Shown one piece after another: positions 33,739 through 43,442 of a stretch of DNA of 64,000 bases; position 1 is the first letter of the stretch, and each line of letters starts with the position of its first letter. The stretch comes from Prolixibacteraceae bacterium (lineage in GTDB: Bacteria > Bacteroidota > Bacteroidia > Bacteroidales > Prolixibacteraceae), in contig JAQUIJ010000021.1 in NCBI GenBank assembly GCA_028683385.1, forward strand, positions 28,644-92,643. The letters run 5' to 3'. The position numbers were made by a program, and so were the translations under genes. Under the pieces are notes generated by a model. The model searched no databases and was not told the DNA's origin. It saw nothing but the letters and a program-made list of their open reading frames with translations.

Positions 33739-35076
33739 ATGAAAAAAAATCTCCTTTCTGTAGCATGCTTTTTCCTTTCGTTGGTGGTATTTGGTCAAAC
33801 CGAAAAAAAGGATGAGTTAATCAAGAAAAACTGGAATTTCGGTGGTTTACCAACCATTACGTTTGATACCGATTTGGGTTTTCAATATGGTGCGTTGGTT
33901 AATTTATATGACTATGGCGATGGAACCCGGTTTCCCAAATACAATCATTCGCTCTATTTTGAAGTATCGAGATATACAAAGGGTAGTGGAATAAACCGCT
34001 TCTATTACGATTCCGATCAATTGATTAAAGGATTGCAAACTTCGGTTGACTTAAGTTATCTTTCCGATCAGGCCTATGATTTCTATGGATTTAATGGTTA
34101 TGATGCGGTTTATAATGCCGATTGGGTAGATACAGAAGCTTCAAACTATAAAACTCGGATGTTTTACAAGTACGATCGGAAATTATTCAGGTTCAAAGTT
34201 GATCTTCAGGGAAAACTTGCGGGCAACCATGTTCGTTGGGCTGCGGGTTTTAATCTTCAGAATTTTGCCATTAAAAGTGTAAACCTCGACAAACTGAATA
34301 AAGGGAAAAAAGGAAATGATGTTTTGCCTGTAGTTGATGGTTTATTTGAGAAATATCAACAATGGGGCATTATAAATATAAAAGAAGCCAATGGCGGATT
34401 TGTTCCAACAATCAAAGGAGGAATTGTATTTGACAGCCGGGACAACCGTCCAAATCCAATGAAGGGAATCTGGACGGAGGCTGTTCTGGAAGGTGCTCCA
34501 TCTTTTTTAGGCGCTGAAAGCTCCTTTCTAAAACTCAGTTTAATTCATCGGCAGTATTTCACACTGGTTCCTAAAAATCTTTCGTTTGTTTATCGGCTGG
34601 CTTATCAGACAACAGTTGCAGGGCATACTCCTTTTTATTACCAGTCGCAGGTCATTACTTCAGTTTTGACTGGTGCTTTATCCGAAGGATTGGGAGGAGG
34701 AAAGACTCTTCGCGGTGTTCTCCGCAACAGGGTTGTTGGCGATGGATTTTTGTATGGAAATGCAGAAGTGCGCTGGAAAGTGGTTCGCTTTAACTGGATC
34801 AACAACAATTTTTACATTGGTTTAAATTCCTTCCTCGATTTTGGTAAGGTAACCAATAAAATCCCAGTTGCGTTCAGTTTTGCCGGCTCATCGGGGTTTA
34901 CCAATTCAGATCCTGACTATAACAAAATTGATGCTGAAAAAATGCACACATCTTATGGTGGAGGTCTGCGGGTTGTGATGAATGAGAATTTTGTAATCGC
35001 AGTTGATTATGGTGTAGCAGCGAATAAGCAGGATGGAACTTCAGGAATGTATATCGGATTAAACTATTTGTTTTAG
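33739..35076 (+). CDS. Omp85/BamA-superfamily outer-membrane barrel without POTRA domains
   Basis: A 445-residue protein with signal peptide 1-19 (ending VFGQ). Only the barrel portion of Omp85 is present: the strand GGIVFDSRDNRPNPMKGIWTE and the late LRGVLRNRVVGDGFLYGNAEVRWK (carrying the VRGF-like loop region) are typical of bacterial surface antigen (PF01103). Classical BamA has five POTRA domains and about 800 residues, so this is a short stand-alone relative, perhaps a translocator or porin. It converges on the SusD gene with a four-base gap. Confidence 0.8.
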   Translation: MKKNLLSVACFFLSLVVFGQTEKKDELIKKNWNFGGLPTITFDTDLGFQYGALVNLYDYGDGTRFPKYNHSLYFEVSRYTKGSGINRFYYDSDQLIKGLQTSVDLSYLSDQAYDFYGFNGYDAVYNADWVDTEASNYKTRMFYKYDRKLFRFKVDLQGKLAGNHVRWAAGFNLQNFAIKSVNLDKLNKGKKGNDVLPVVDGLFEKYQQWGIINIKEANGGFVPTIKGGIVFDSRDNRPNPMKGIWTEAVLEGAPSFLGAESSFLKLSLIHRQYFTLVPKNLSFVYRLAYQTTVAGHTPFYYQSQVITSVLTGALSEGLGGGKTLRGVLRNRVVGDGFLYGNAEVRWKVVRFNWINNNFYIGLNSFLDFGKVTNKIPVAFSFAGSSGFTNSDPDYNKIDAEKMHTSYGGGLRVVMNENFVIAVDYGVAANKQDGTSGMYIGLNYLF

Positions 35077-35080
35077 CTTG

Positions 35081-36688
35081 CTAATACCCTGGATTTTGGG
35101 TCATTCTTGGATTTAAATCAAGTTCGTCCTGAGGGATCGGAAATACTTCGTTGATGTTTTTCCTGAATTGGCTGCCTTTGCCAGTCTTCCATTTTTCAGC
35201 AAAATTGTGAAAATGGGTTTCAGGTTCTCCCCATCTGATGATGTCGTAAAACCGTTTGTTTTCCATCGCCAGTTCAACACGTCGTTCGTGCCTGATGGCT
35301 TGTAGAAGCGTTGATTGATTATTCGTAGTGATGTCTGGCAGCAAGTTTTGATGGTCGCTGTTGGCTGCCCAGTAATCGTAATTCAGGAATTTGTATCCTT
35401 CATATTGATTTTTCGAAACCTGAAACTTATTCACATTTTTAAAGTTTGCTTTTTTATCGATGGCGCTACTTTGACGGGCACGTTTTCGTATTTGATTGAG
35501 TGAAGAGAGTGCTTCAGGAAGATCGCCATTTTCACATGCAGCTTCAGCATGAATTAATAATACTTCAGCATACCTGATTATTTTAAGATTAAGCGGAGCG
35601 TCCGAATTCTCAAAACCTACCCGTTCCAAAGGGGTTAAAAACACTTTTCGGGAACATAAGTGTGACGGACTAAATTGATTAAACTGGATTTCTCCATCAA
35701 AATCATCACCATCGAATGTGAATGTATGCACTAAACGCGGGTCGCCGGGTTCAAATTCGGACAGTAAATCGTAGGTAGGCGCATTAAAACCCCAGCCTCC
35801 TGAATTGCGGCTTCTGCAAAATACGGGAATAACAGTACCTTCATTTTCATCGCCCCAACCTGTATTGGTTGACATATGGGGCACTTCCAACACCGATTCT
35901 ACTCCAAAATCGGTTTTCCTTAGCTGAAATAAATCCTGAAATTCAGGTTCAAGTTGATATTCTCCTGAAAGTATAATCTCCTTTGCTTCTTTTTGTGCAA
36001 GTGCCCATTTTTTCTGAAATAGGTAGGAATTTGCCAGAAGAGCTTTTGCTGCTCCTTTAGTAACCCGTCCTAAATCAGCTTTTGCATATTTTGATTTCTC
36101 AGGAAGATGGTCTTTGGCATAAATCAAATCTTTTTCAATCTGATCCCAGATCGTAGCTTTGGTTGATTTGGAAAGGCGATATTCATCAGGAGTAGGAGTT
36201 TTAATACTGAGTGGAACATCACCAAAGATATTGATCAGGTAAAAATAATAATTAGCCCGAATAAATCGGACCTCGCCCAATAGCCGCTCCTTAAGTGATT
36301 CATTCATTGCAATGTCAGGCAGGTGTGTAATGACATTATTTGCCTGGAAAATTGCTGTGTAGCAAATGTTCCACATAGCCCGACATGAGTAATTATCAGA
36401 CCGGGTTCTAAAATATTCAAGATCTTTTACGAAAGGCCGGTCATTATCTGATTCACCGCCTTTTTCAGCATCGTCTGAAGCAATGTCACCAAATTCGAAT
36501 TTTGACACTTCAAAATCGTACGACTGAAAATAGTTGTAAACGGCAGTTACTGCTTCTACGGCATCTGCTTCTGTTTTATAAAAACTATCCGACGTCTGCA
36601 CCGCCAATTGTGGACGGTCAATAAAGCTTTGATCACAGGCTGAAAACAGCAACAGTAAAAAGGAAATATGTATCCACTTCTTTTTCAT
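35081..36688 (-). CDS. SusD/RagB-family glycan-binding lipoprotein
   Basis: Surface lipoprotein of 535 residues that captures glycans for its SusC partner. Signal peptide with lipobox Cys18 (LLFSAC). The body has the usual TPR-like helices (EAVTAVYNYFQSY, FQANNVITHLPDI, GEVRFIRANYYFYLINIFGDVPL) and the C-terminal SusD region with LKIIRYAEVLLIHAEAAC, RHERRVELAMENKRFYDIIRW and the ending IPQDELDLNPRMTQNPGY. It lies 12 bases downstream of the SusC gene. The glycan cannot be deduced; no glycosidase is encoded in the immediate unit. Confidence 0.95.
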   Translation of the reverse strand: MKKKWIHISFLLLLFSACDQSFIDRPQLAVQTSDSFYKTEADAVEAVTAVYNYFQSYDFEVSKFEFGDIASDDAEKGGESDNDRPFVKDLEYFRTRSDNYSCRAMWNICYTAIFQANNVITHLPDIAMNESLKERLLGEVRFIRANYYFYLINIFGDVPLSIKTPTPDEYRLSKSTKATIWDQIEKDLIYAKDHLPEKSKYAKADLGRVTKGAAKALLANSYLFQKKWALAQKEAKEIILSGEYQLEPEFQDLFQLRKTDFGVESVLEVPHMSTNTGWGDENEGTVIPVFCRSRNSGGWGFNAPTYDLLSEFEPGDPRLVHTFTFDGDDFDGEIQFNQFSPSHLCSRKVFLTPLERVGFENSDAPLNLKIIRYAEVLLIHAEAACENGDLPEALSSLNQIRKRARQSSAIDKKANFKNVNKFQVSKNQYEGYKFLNYDYWAANSDHQNLLPDITTNNQSTLLQAIRHERRVELAMENKRFYDIIRWGEPETHFHNFAEKWKTGKGSQFRKNINEVFPIPQDELDLNPRMTQNPGY

Positions 36689-36700
36689 TTTGTCTGTAAT

Positions 36701-39700
36701 CTAAAATTTAATACTTAATCCGGTTAAAATAGTTCGTGCCTGAGGATATTTTGCAAAATCAATACCTGAATTCAATGGACTTCCGCTTAGATCGGCCAGT
36801 TCAGGATCAAGACCGCTATAACGGGTAAAGGTATAGAGATTTTGACCTCCAACATAAATACGGCATTCCGAGAGTCCGACTTTCTGACAAAGTCGTTTAT
36901 TCAGGTTATAACCGATCTGAAGATTTTTAATTCGCAGGAATGAACCGTCTTCGATATACCATGATGAAGGCCTAAGGTTATTGTTTGCATTGCTGGCTGA
37001 GATCTGAAACTGCGTATTCGAAGTTCCTTCGCCGTGCCAAGCTTTTTCAATCATATTGGCCGGAGAATTGAAATATCCGGTGTTCTGATAAGTATAATAT
37101 TTAAACACATTGAAAATTTGACCTCCCTGACTCCCTTGAAGGAATAAAGTGATATCGAATCGGTGATATTCAGCAAAAAGGTTTATTCCGTATGTGAAAT
37201 CGGGATGAGGTGAGCCTATGAACGCACGGTCTTCACCAGTAATCCGTCCATCGCCGTTCAGATCTTTGAACTTAAAATCTCCGGGACGAGTCAGAAAATC
37301 CTGATAATATGTATCTTCCGAAGATAAGGCATTGGCGAGATCTACCTGATGCTGATTTTGAAAAACACCTTCTACAATGTATCCAAAGAATTCGCCAATA
37401 GGCATACCAACCATCGTTTTTGTTGTATATCCAAGTCTTTGCTCCCCACCCATAATGGGTTCGCCTCCACCAAGCGATAAAACCGTGTTTTTATAGGACG
37501 ATACGTTTAAGTTTACGCTGAAATTTAATTCTTTCCATTTGTTATGATACGTCGAGAAAAATTCGAATCCCTTATTCTCAATTTCACCTGCGTTTGTCCA
37601 GGGAGAATCGGGTAATCCGGCAGACATTGGAACGGGTAATTTAAGAAGCATGTTTTTGGTCTGCTTTTTATAAAAATCAAGGCTTCCCGAAAGTTTACTG
37701 TTAAAAAGGGTAAAGTCAATTCCAAGATTAGTCGATTCGGTTGTTTCCCAGGTAAGATTCTTATTCCCGAGGTTTATTGGCGCATAGCCTTGAGCGATAG
37801 ATTGATTAAACAAATATCTCCTTGTATCGCCCCCGGCGATTATGGTTCTGAAAGCATTGTCCGAAATGTTCTGATTTCCGACTTGTCCCCAACCTAAACG
37901 TATTTTTAAATCATCAACAATGTCGGAGAGTTTTAAGGCTGAGAAGAATTTCTCATTTGAAATACGCCATCCTCCTGATAATGATGGGAAATACCCCCAT
38001 TTTTCACCGTTCGCAAATTTCGATGAACCGTCAGCGCGAATGGAGGCTGTAAAAAGGTATTCTGATTTAAAGTCATAATTGATACGTCCAAGGTATGAAA
38101 TAAGACCATAATCAGAAACTTCGCCAGTCACATTTGGATCGCTTGTGGCAGCACTCAGGTAACGAAGATAATCGCTGTTTGCAGGTATGTTTCTTTTAGA
38201 AGCCTTTACAATTTCATATTTTCCACCTTCGGTAGTCATTCCAATTAATGCAGTAAAATTATGATTCTTATTAAACATTTGTTTGTAAGTCATTGTATTC
38301 TCATAAACCCAATCGGTATTTTTCCCGGAATCTTTACTTACTGAGTTAATGTCGTTTTTTGAATCAGAATCCATCCAGAATGAGGGCAGAAAATTATCAT
38401 AGTCTGAACGTCGCATATCCATTCCGAAAGTTGAATGATACGACAGGTGCTTAGTTAAATCATAATTGAATGATAGATTTCCAAAGAACCGGAGTTGAGT
38501 CCATGAATTGATGGAACGCCCAATTTGAGCAACCGGATTAAATTTATTACTGTAAACAGATTCATACCAGCGTGAAAATTCTCCGTATTTCACCCGAATC
38601 GGATCGTCAACGGGTCGTTCGGCACCAGATGTAATCGGATCCAGTACAATTGCAGTAAAAACGATTCCACCGTCCAAATCATCTTCGCTGATGGTTTGTC
38701 TTTTGGCATGACTTAGATTCGTATTGAAGGCAATGGTAATTTTATCAGAAAGTTTATATTCGTTATTAACCCTGAAAGTCAATCGATCGAATTCTGATCC
38801 TTTTATAATTCCATCCTGAGATAGATAGGATAAACTCATCAAATACTTGTTCATATCGTTTCCACCTGAAATGGAGACGTTTTGGTTGTGAACCATTGCT
38901 TTTCTGGTAATTAATTTCCACCAATTGGTTCCGCCGGTATAGTTATCTGGGTTATTAAACTCCTCGATATATTGATAGGCGCCTACACCTTCGCTTTCAA
39001 TTCCATTTTTTACAGCCAGATTACTAATTGTCGCAAATTGTTTGCTGTCGCCCATGTGTGGATTTTTCCACACATCGCTCACTCCCACATACGACTCGGC
39101 AGTGACTATCGGACTACCAGGCTTCCCTTTTTTCGTATTGATCAGTATAACTCCGTTTGCCCCCCTGTTCCCATAAATAGCAGTGGCTGAAGCATCTTTT
39201 AGTATTTCAACATTGTCAATATCGCTCATGTTTAAAAAGCGAATGTCATCAGTAGGTATGCCATCGATGACAAACAATGGATTATTATTATTTACGGTTC
39301 CAATTCCACGAATTCTGACCGATGTGCCTCCTCCAGGCGATCCTGATGTTGATGTAACAAGGACACCAGCGGCTCTTCCTTGCAGAGCCTGATCGAATCC
39401 TGTTACTGGCATCTTGCGGGTTCCGTCAACCTCAATAGTTGTAATTGCACCAGTCAGATCTGATTTTCGCTGGTCTCCATAGCCAACAACTATTACTTCG
39501 TCAACCCCAATGATTTCGGGTTCGAGGGATACATCAATCTGTTGCTTTTTTCCTATAGAAGCTTCAAATCTCATCATTCCAACATACGAAAAAACCAAAG
39601 AATCATAATTCAATGGAACTTCGATTTTATAATGCCCATTTCTGTCGGTTATTGTACCGGTATAGGTATTTTTTATCATAACGGTAACTCCAGGCATTGT

Positions 39701-40072
39701 TTCCATGTTTTTGTTGGTAACTGTACCTTTGATCGTGCGGTACGATTCGTTGTTTATATTTTTAGGAACAACTTCCTTACCCTGTGACAAAATAATGTGT
39801 TGGTCAATAATTTGAAAAGTATATGGCGTATTATTAAATAGCCTTTCAAGCACTTCATTTATTGTAGCATTCCAAATTTGAATTGAGACTTTTGGCTGGA
39901 GATTTATGCTTGATTGTTCAAAGAAGAATCGATATTCGCTTTGTTTCTCAATTTCAAGAATGATTCGCTCAAGAGTTACATCCTTAAAATTAAGTGAAAT
40001 GTTCTGTTTCTGGGAAAATGCTTTCACAGAAAGTAGAATAATAAAGATAACCAACAGAAACTTTACTCTCAT
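36701..40072 (-). CDS. SusC/RagA TonB-dependent transporter with an STN signalling domain
   Basis: Outer-membrane importer of 1123 residues from the ATG at 40072, which opens MRVKFLLVIFIILLSVKAFSQ as signal peptide; a TTG at 40117 is unlikely. Order of domains: STN (secretin/TonB N-terminal, about 25-80), carboxypeptidase-like beta-sandwich (TIKGTVTNKNMETMPGVTVMI, near 110), TonB box and plug (EVIVVGYGDQRKSDLTGAI; then GVLVTSTSGSPGG), and a 22-strand barrel. The STN domain, with fecR and sigma genes directly upstream, indicates that import status is signalled to transcription. Confidence 0.95.
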   Translation of the reverse strand: MRVKFLLVIFIILLSVKAFSQKQNISLNFKDVTLERIILEIEKQSEYRFFFEQSSINLQPKVSIQIWNATINEVLERLFNNTPYTFQIIDQHIILSQGKEVVPKNINNESYRTIKGTVTNKNMETMPGVTVMIKNTYTGTITDRNGHYKIEVPLNYDSLVFSYVGMMRFEASIGKKQQIDVSLEPEIIGVDEVIVVGYGDQRKSDLTGAITTIEVDGTRKMPVTGFDQALQGRAAGVLVTSTSGSPGGGTSVRIRGIGTVNNNNPLFVIDGIPTDDIRFLNMSDIDNVEILKDASATAIYGNRGANGVILINTKKGKPGSPIVTAESYVGVSDVWKNPHMGDSKQFATISNLAVKNGIESEGVGAYQYIEEFNNPDNYTGGTNWWKLITRKAMVHNQNVSISGGNDMNKYLMSLSYLSQDGIIKGSEFDRLTFRVNNEYKLSDKITIAFNTNLSHAKRQTISEDDLDGGIVFTAIVLDPITSGAERPVDDPIRVKYGEFSRWYESVYSNKFNPVAQIGRSINSWTQLRFFGNLSFNYDLTKHLSYHSTFGMDMRRSDYDNFLPSFWMDSDSKNDINSVSKDSGKNTDWVYENTMTYKQMFNKNHNFTALIGMTTEGGKYEIVKASKRNIPANSDYLRYLSAATSDPNVTGEVSDYGLISYLGRINYDFKSEYLFTASIRADGSSKFANGEKWGYFPSLSGGWRISNEKFFSALKLSDIVDDLKIRLGWGQVGNQNISDNAFRTIIAGGDTRRYLFNQSIAQGYAPINLGNKNLTWETTESTNLGIDFTLFNSKLSGSLDFYKKQTKNMLLKLPVPMSAGLPDSPWTNAGEIENKGFEFFSTYHNKWKELNFSVNLNVSSYKNTVLSLGGGEPIMGGEQRLGYTTKTMVGMPIGEFFGYIVEGVFQNQHQVDLANALSSEDTYYQDFLTRPGDFKFKDLNGDGRITGEDRAFIGSPHPDFTYGINLFAEYHRFDITLFLQGSQGGQIFNVFKYYTYQNTGYFNSPANMIEKAWHGEGTSNTQFQISASNANNNLRPSSWYIEDGSFLRIKNLQIGYNLNKRLCQKVGLSECRIYVGGQNLYTFTRYSGLDPELADLSGSPLNSGIDFAKYPQARTILTGLSIKF

Positions 40073-40220
40073 AGACACAGAGGCATCCGAATAAATTTTT
40101 ACCCTTGTAAATATCAACTTTTTTTTTAGAAATTGATAGATGCCTTAACGGAATTGAGTGCCTGATTGTTTAATAACTTGGACAATCAGCAAAAAACAAT
40201 TATTAAATGATCCAATACGG

Positions 40221-41231
40221 CTATTTTTTGCGGATAGTAATCTTATTTCGATCGGTAATATATTCAATTGGTTCCGATGTCGACCTTTTGAAAATTTCGA
40301 GAATGCTGTAGATATTATCGTCAACTTTAAAATCGCCGGTATAGGTTTTTTCTTTTAAAGTAGGGTCATCAAAAACGATTTCAACATTGTAGATTCGTTC
40401 TATCCGTTTGGCCAAGGTTTCAAATCTCTCGTCTTTGAAAACAAATTCACCCTTCATCCAATAGGTATAAAATTTAGTATCAACGTTGGCAATTGCCGCA
40501 CGATTATTAAGTTTATCGAAGGTCATGCTTTCTCCGGGGTTAAGCGTACTGATAACTTCAGGGTTTTCGTTTGATTGAACAGTAACTTTTCCTGAAATCA
40601 GAGTTGTTTCAATGAATTTATCGTTCGGATAGGCGCTAATGTTAAATTTGGTTCCTAGTACTTTAATACTTATGTCAGAAGTCTTTACTATAAAAGGTAC
40701 TTTGACATTGCGCTGTACTTCAAAATAGCCTTCTCCAATTAATTCAACCTGGCGTACTGATTGATTGAAATTTTTAGGATAGGTCAATTTGCTATTGTTG
40801 TTCAGCCAAATTTTACTTCCATCAGGCAAAACTATTTCCGATTTATTCCCTTTGGGAACCGAGATCGTACAAAATTCGTTTTTTGAACTCTCTTGGGTTA
40901 TGTAATAATAAGAAAGAAAGCTAAATGAGATAAAGAAAAAGATAATTGCGGCGTACTTGACAAATTGATTAACCTGAGAGGAGATCCGTTGAACTCTGGA
41001 TTGTGATTGAATTACCTCAGCAAATTTTATCCTGTTAATTAATTTGTCGTACGCCGCAATTGCTTGCGAATTGTTTGTTTGATCTTGTTTGTGGTACCAG
41101 AGTTCTTTGATTTGAAAATATACTTGCTTGTTTGTGGTCGACGAATTAATCCATTCATTCAGAGCACTCTCCTCATCTGGAGAAATGTTTCCTTCTAAAT
41201 TTTTTCCTATTATGCTCCAAATGGTATCCAT
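40221..41231 (-). CDS. FecR-family anti-sigma factor
   Basis: A 336-residue inner-membrane regulator. The cytoplasmic N-terminus (about 1-85) would hold the sigma factor; one membrane helix follows (YAAIIFFFISFSFLSYYYI). The periplasmic FecR domain includes SEIVLPDGSKIWLNNNSKL and GEGYFEV, and the C-terminal DUF4974 domain (about 265-336, ETLAKRIERIYNVEIVFDD) contacts the STN domain of the SusC partner. It lies 148 bases upstream of the SusC gene and 51 bases downstream of the sigma gene. Confidence 0.93.
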   Translation of the reverse strand: MDTIWSIIGKNLEGNISPDEESALNEWINSSTTNKQVYFQIKELWYHKQDQTNNSQAIAAYDKLINRIKFAEVIQSQSRVQRISSQVNQFVKYAAIIFFFISFSFLSYYYITQESSKNEFCTISVPKGNKSEIVLPDGSKIWLNNNSKLTYPKNFNQSVRQVELIGEGYFEVQRNVKVPFIVKTSDISIKVLGTKFNISAYPNDKFIETTLISGKVTVQSNENPEVISTLNPGESMTFDKLNNRAAIANVDTKFYTYWMKGEFVFKDERFETLAKRIERIYNVEIVFDDPTLKEKTYTGDFKVDDNIYSILEIFKRSTSEPIEYITDRNKITIRKK

Positions 41232-41282
41232 GGTGTTCTGAAATTCAAAGTTAAAGACAACAGATTTCGAAAAATCTACTAG

Positions 41283-41912
41283 TTAAATTTGGTTTATTAT
41301 TGAATTATTTAACTTAAATCGGGTAAATAGCTGGAAAAGAATAAGATTCGTTTCTTCAGTGGATAGATCTTTTAGAACAATGCTTAGTTTCTTAATTGCG
41401 GTTGCAATGTGGTTATCGATCGTATTTACTGATATGTTTAAGATTTCTGCAATTTCCTTGTACTTGAGACCTTCAACTTTAGCCATTTGAAAAACTAGTT
41501 TTGTTTTTGGTGGAAGCTGATTAATGGCTTGTTCAATTTCATTGCGGACTTCGTTGGTGAAGAATGCTGTTTCAGGTGTTAATTCGTCTATTTCAAATCG
41601 AACCAGAACATCATCAAGTGTAGTATTTCTTTCTTTTCTAAACTTACTAAGGTAATTAAAAGACGTATTTTTGGTTGAAATAAAAAGGTAATTTCTTAGA
41701 TTTTCGATGTTTTTCAGGCTTGATCTTTTTTGCCAGATGTTTAGGAAAACATCGTTGACAGCCTCTTCAGCAAACTCTGCGGAATGAAGTATCGAAAAGG
41801 CAAACTTGTATAACCGGTCGAAATAGACCAGATATAATTCTTTAAACGCCTGTTGATCTGAGTGCTGGCTTATTTTTTTCGATAGCAATTCAATATGCTG
41901 GCTATTATCCAA
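41283..41912 (-). CDS. ECF sigma-70 factor of the SusCD system
   Basis: A 209-residue RNA polymerase sigma factor of the Bacteroidota FecI/RagA-associated type. Region 2 is near 20-90 (AFKELYLVYFDRLYKFAF, EEAVNDVFLNIWQKR); region 4 near 130-190 carries the helix-turn-helix KYKEIAEILNISVNTIDNHIATAIKKL. It heads the leftward unit sigma-fecR-susC-susD and probably activates it when the transporter signals substrate. A -7-like TACCTTCG lies upstream on the minus strand at 41948-41955. Confidence 0.93.
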   Translation of the reverse strand: MDNSQHIELLSKKISQHSDQQAFKELYLVYFDRLYKFAFSILHSAEFAEEAVNDVFLNIWQKRSSLKNIENLRNYLFISTKNTSFNYLSKFRKERNTTLDDVLVRFEIDELTPETAFFTNEVRNEIEQAINQLPPKTKLVFQMAKVEGLKYKEIAEILNISVNTIDNHIATAIKKLSIVLKDLSTEETNLILFQLFTRFKLNNSIINQI

Positions 41913-42061
41913 ACCGAAATTATAGTTAGTTGGTTAAATCAATTGAACGAAGGTACTAAATAATCTCTCACTTGCTAAGTATAATTATTCTGAAATTTAA
42001 CTTGATTTTCATTTCAAAATGTTGAGTTTGAATTTGAAAAAAATTAGCGATAATGAGAAAC

Positions 42062-42616
42062 TCACTTTAATTTGTCTTTAAAAATCTTCCTGAATTTTTC
42101 GATTTTTGGAACAATAACAAATTGGCAGTATCCTTGAGACCGGTTGTTTGCGAAATAGTTTTGATGATAATTTTCAGCTTTGTAGAATTGATCAAATGCC
42201 GTAATTTCGGTTACTACGGGCTGATTGTATACATTTTCTTTGTTTAATTCCACTTTATATTTTTCGGTTGTTTCTTTTTGTTCCGGAGAATGATAGAAAA
42301 CTACCGACCGGTATTGCGTTCCCGAATCTGCTCCCTGACGGTTTAGTGTAGTTGGATCGTGTGTTTTCCAAAAAACTTCGAGCAGTTCTCTAAAACTGAT
42401 TACTTTCGGGTCGAATGTAATCTGAATGACTTCCGCGTGATCGGTTTCGCCTGTACATACTTCCTGGTAAGTTGGATTTTTTGTTTTCCCCCCGGAGTAA
42501 CCTGACTCAACTGTTTCAACGCCTTTCATGCTTCTGAAAATGGCTTCGGTACACCAGAAACATCCGCCACCGAAAGTTGCAGTTTCTGTTTGCCCGTAAC
42601 TGATATGCTCTGACAT
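42062..42616 (-). CDS. msrA: Peptide-methionine (S)-S-oxide reductase
   Basis: Repairs oxidised methionine in proteins. It has 184 residues, typical of the single-domain form. The catalytic cysteine is Cys19 in GGGCFWC; other marks are VESGYSGG, YQEVCTGETDHAEV, FWKTHDPT and QYRSVVFYHS, and the late ENYHQNYF. No fused MsrB domain and no signal peptide are present, so it works in the cytoplasm. It stands alone, upstream of the sigma factor gene on the same strand. Confidence 0.96.
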   Translation of the reverse strand: MSEHISYGQTETATFGGGCFWCTEAIFRSMKGVETVESGYSGGKTKNPTYQEVCTGETDHAEVIQITFDPKVISFRELLEVFWKTHDPTTLNRQGADSGTQYRSVVFYHSPEQKETTEKYKVELNKENVYNQPVVTEITAFDQFYKAENYHQNYFANNRSQGYCQFVIVPKIEKFRKIFKDKLK

Positions 42617-42737
42617 TTAAATAGAATTAAAATGAAAAGGAATTTGGTAATTTATATGCATTTCACTTCAAAACAGACAGGGGCGCAAAATGTTGAGTTA
42701 TTAACTATTGCCAATCGGAAAAAAATCGGATGACTAT

Positions 42738-42875
42738 GAAACTGTTTAAATTTAGTTCATTTTGATTTTTCGCATTACCCTGAACCCTGAAGGGAGCCCG
42801 AAAAATCAAAAAGCACCCTTTAGGGTAGGGGTAATTCTTTTGATTTTGGTATCTTTTCAGATTTTAAACAGTTTC
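42738..42875. repeat. 138-bp MITE-like element with 13-bp perfect terminal inverted repeats
   Basis: GAAACTGTTTAAA at 42738-42750 is exactly mirrored at 42863-42875. Inside, a 12-bp inverted pair (42761-42772 and 42799-42810) and a smaller CCCTGAA/AGGG hairpin are nested. The right end coincides with the last base of the stop codon of the phosphoesterase gene. The same CTGTTTAAA end occurs at 19977 and 23490. There is no coding capacity. Confidence 0.7.
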
Positions 42876-43384
42876 TATATTTCCTGAAAGGCGGTTCGCT
42901 CGAATTCCAAAACTTCCAGATCGCGAATGTTTTTACCATCGATCACAAAACGGACAGCGGTACAAACCTGATGAAATCCTTTATTTCCGGCAGCTCCCGG
43001 ATTGATGTGCAGCGAACGGTATTTCGGATCGTGAATTACTTTCAGGATATGCGAATGCCCGCATATAAACAGCTGCGGTGGTTTTATTTTAAAAATGTTG
43101 CGGATGCGTGGTTCGTATCTTCCAGGGTAACCACCAATATGGGTCATCAATACATCAACTTCCTCGCAAAAAAAACGCTGATCTGCTGGAAACATGCGTC
43201 GTAAAACATGATCATCAATGTTCCCATAAACTGCACGGAGTGGTTTAAACGCTGATAAACGGTCGGCAGTTTCAGCATTTCCAATGTCGCCGGCATGCCA
43301 TATTTCGTCAACCGGCTCGAAAAATTTAAAGATTCTTGAACTCAGCGTTCCGTGCGTATCTGATAATAAGCCAATTCGTTTCAT
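42875..43384 (-). CDS. Calcineurin-like metallophosphoesterase (YfcE/MJ0936 type)
   Basis: A 169-residue cytoplasmic phosphodiesterase. The metal-binding blocks are all present: LLSDTHG (Asp8, His10), HAGDIGN, YGNIDDH, MTHIGG and CGHSH. Family members hydrolyse phosphodiesters such as bis(p-nitrophenyl) phosphate in vitro; the physiological substrate is not known. It is divergent from sixA with a 58-base gap, which must hold both promoters. Confidence 0.9.
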   Translation of the reverse strand: MKRIGLLSDTHGTLSSRIFKFFEPVDEIWHAGDIGNAETADRLSAFKPLRAVYGNIDDHVLRRMFPADQRFFCEEVDVLMTHIGGYPGRYEPRIRNIFKIKPPQLFICGHSHILKVIHDPKYRSLHINPGAAGNKGFHQVCTAVRFVIDGKNIRDLEVLEFERTAFQEI

Positions 43385-43442
43385 TGAAAGATGTATTTCA
43401 TACGCATTAAAAATAGATTAATTTTGCAGAAAACAGTAAGCT

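Noticed and set aside
40162..40189. 8-bp hairpin between fecR and the SusC gene, considered as a terminator
   Set aside because: In the direction of transcription the T run comes before the stem, not after it.
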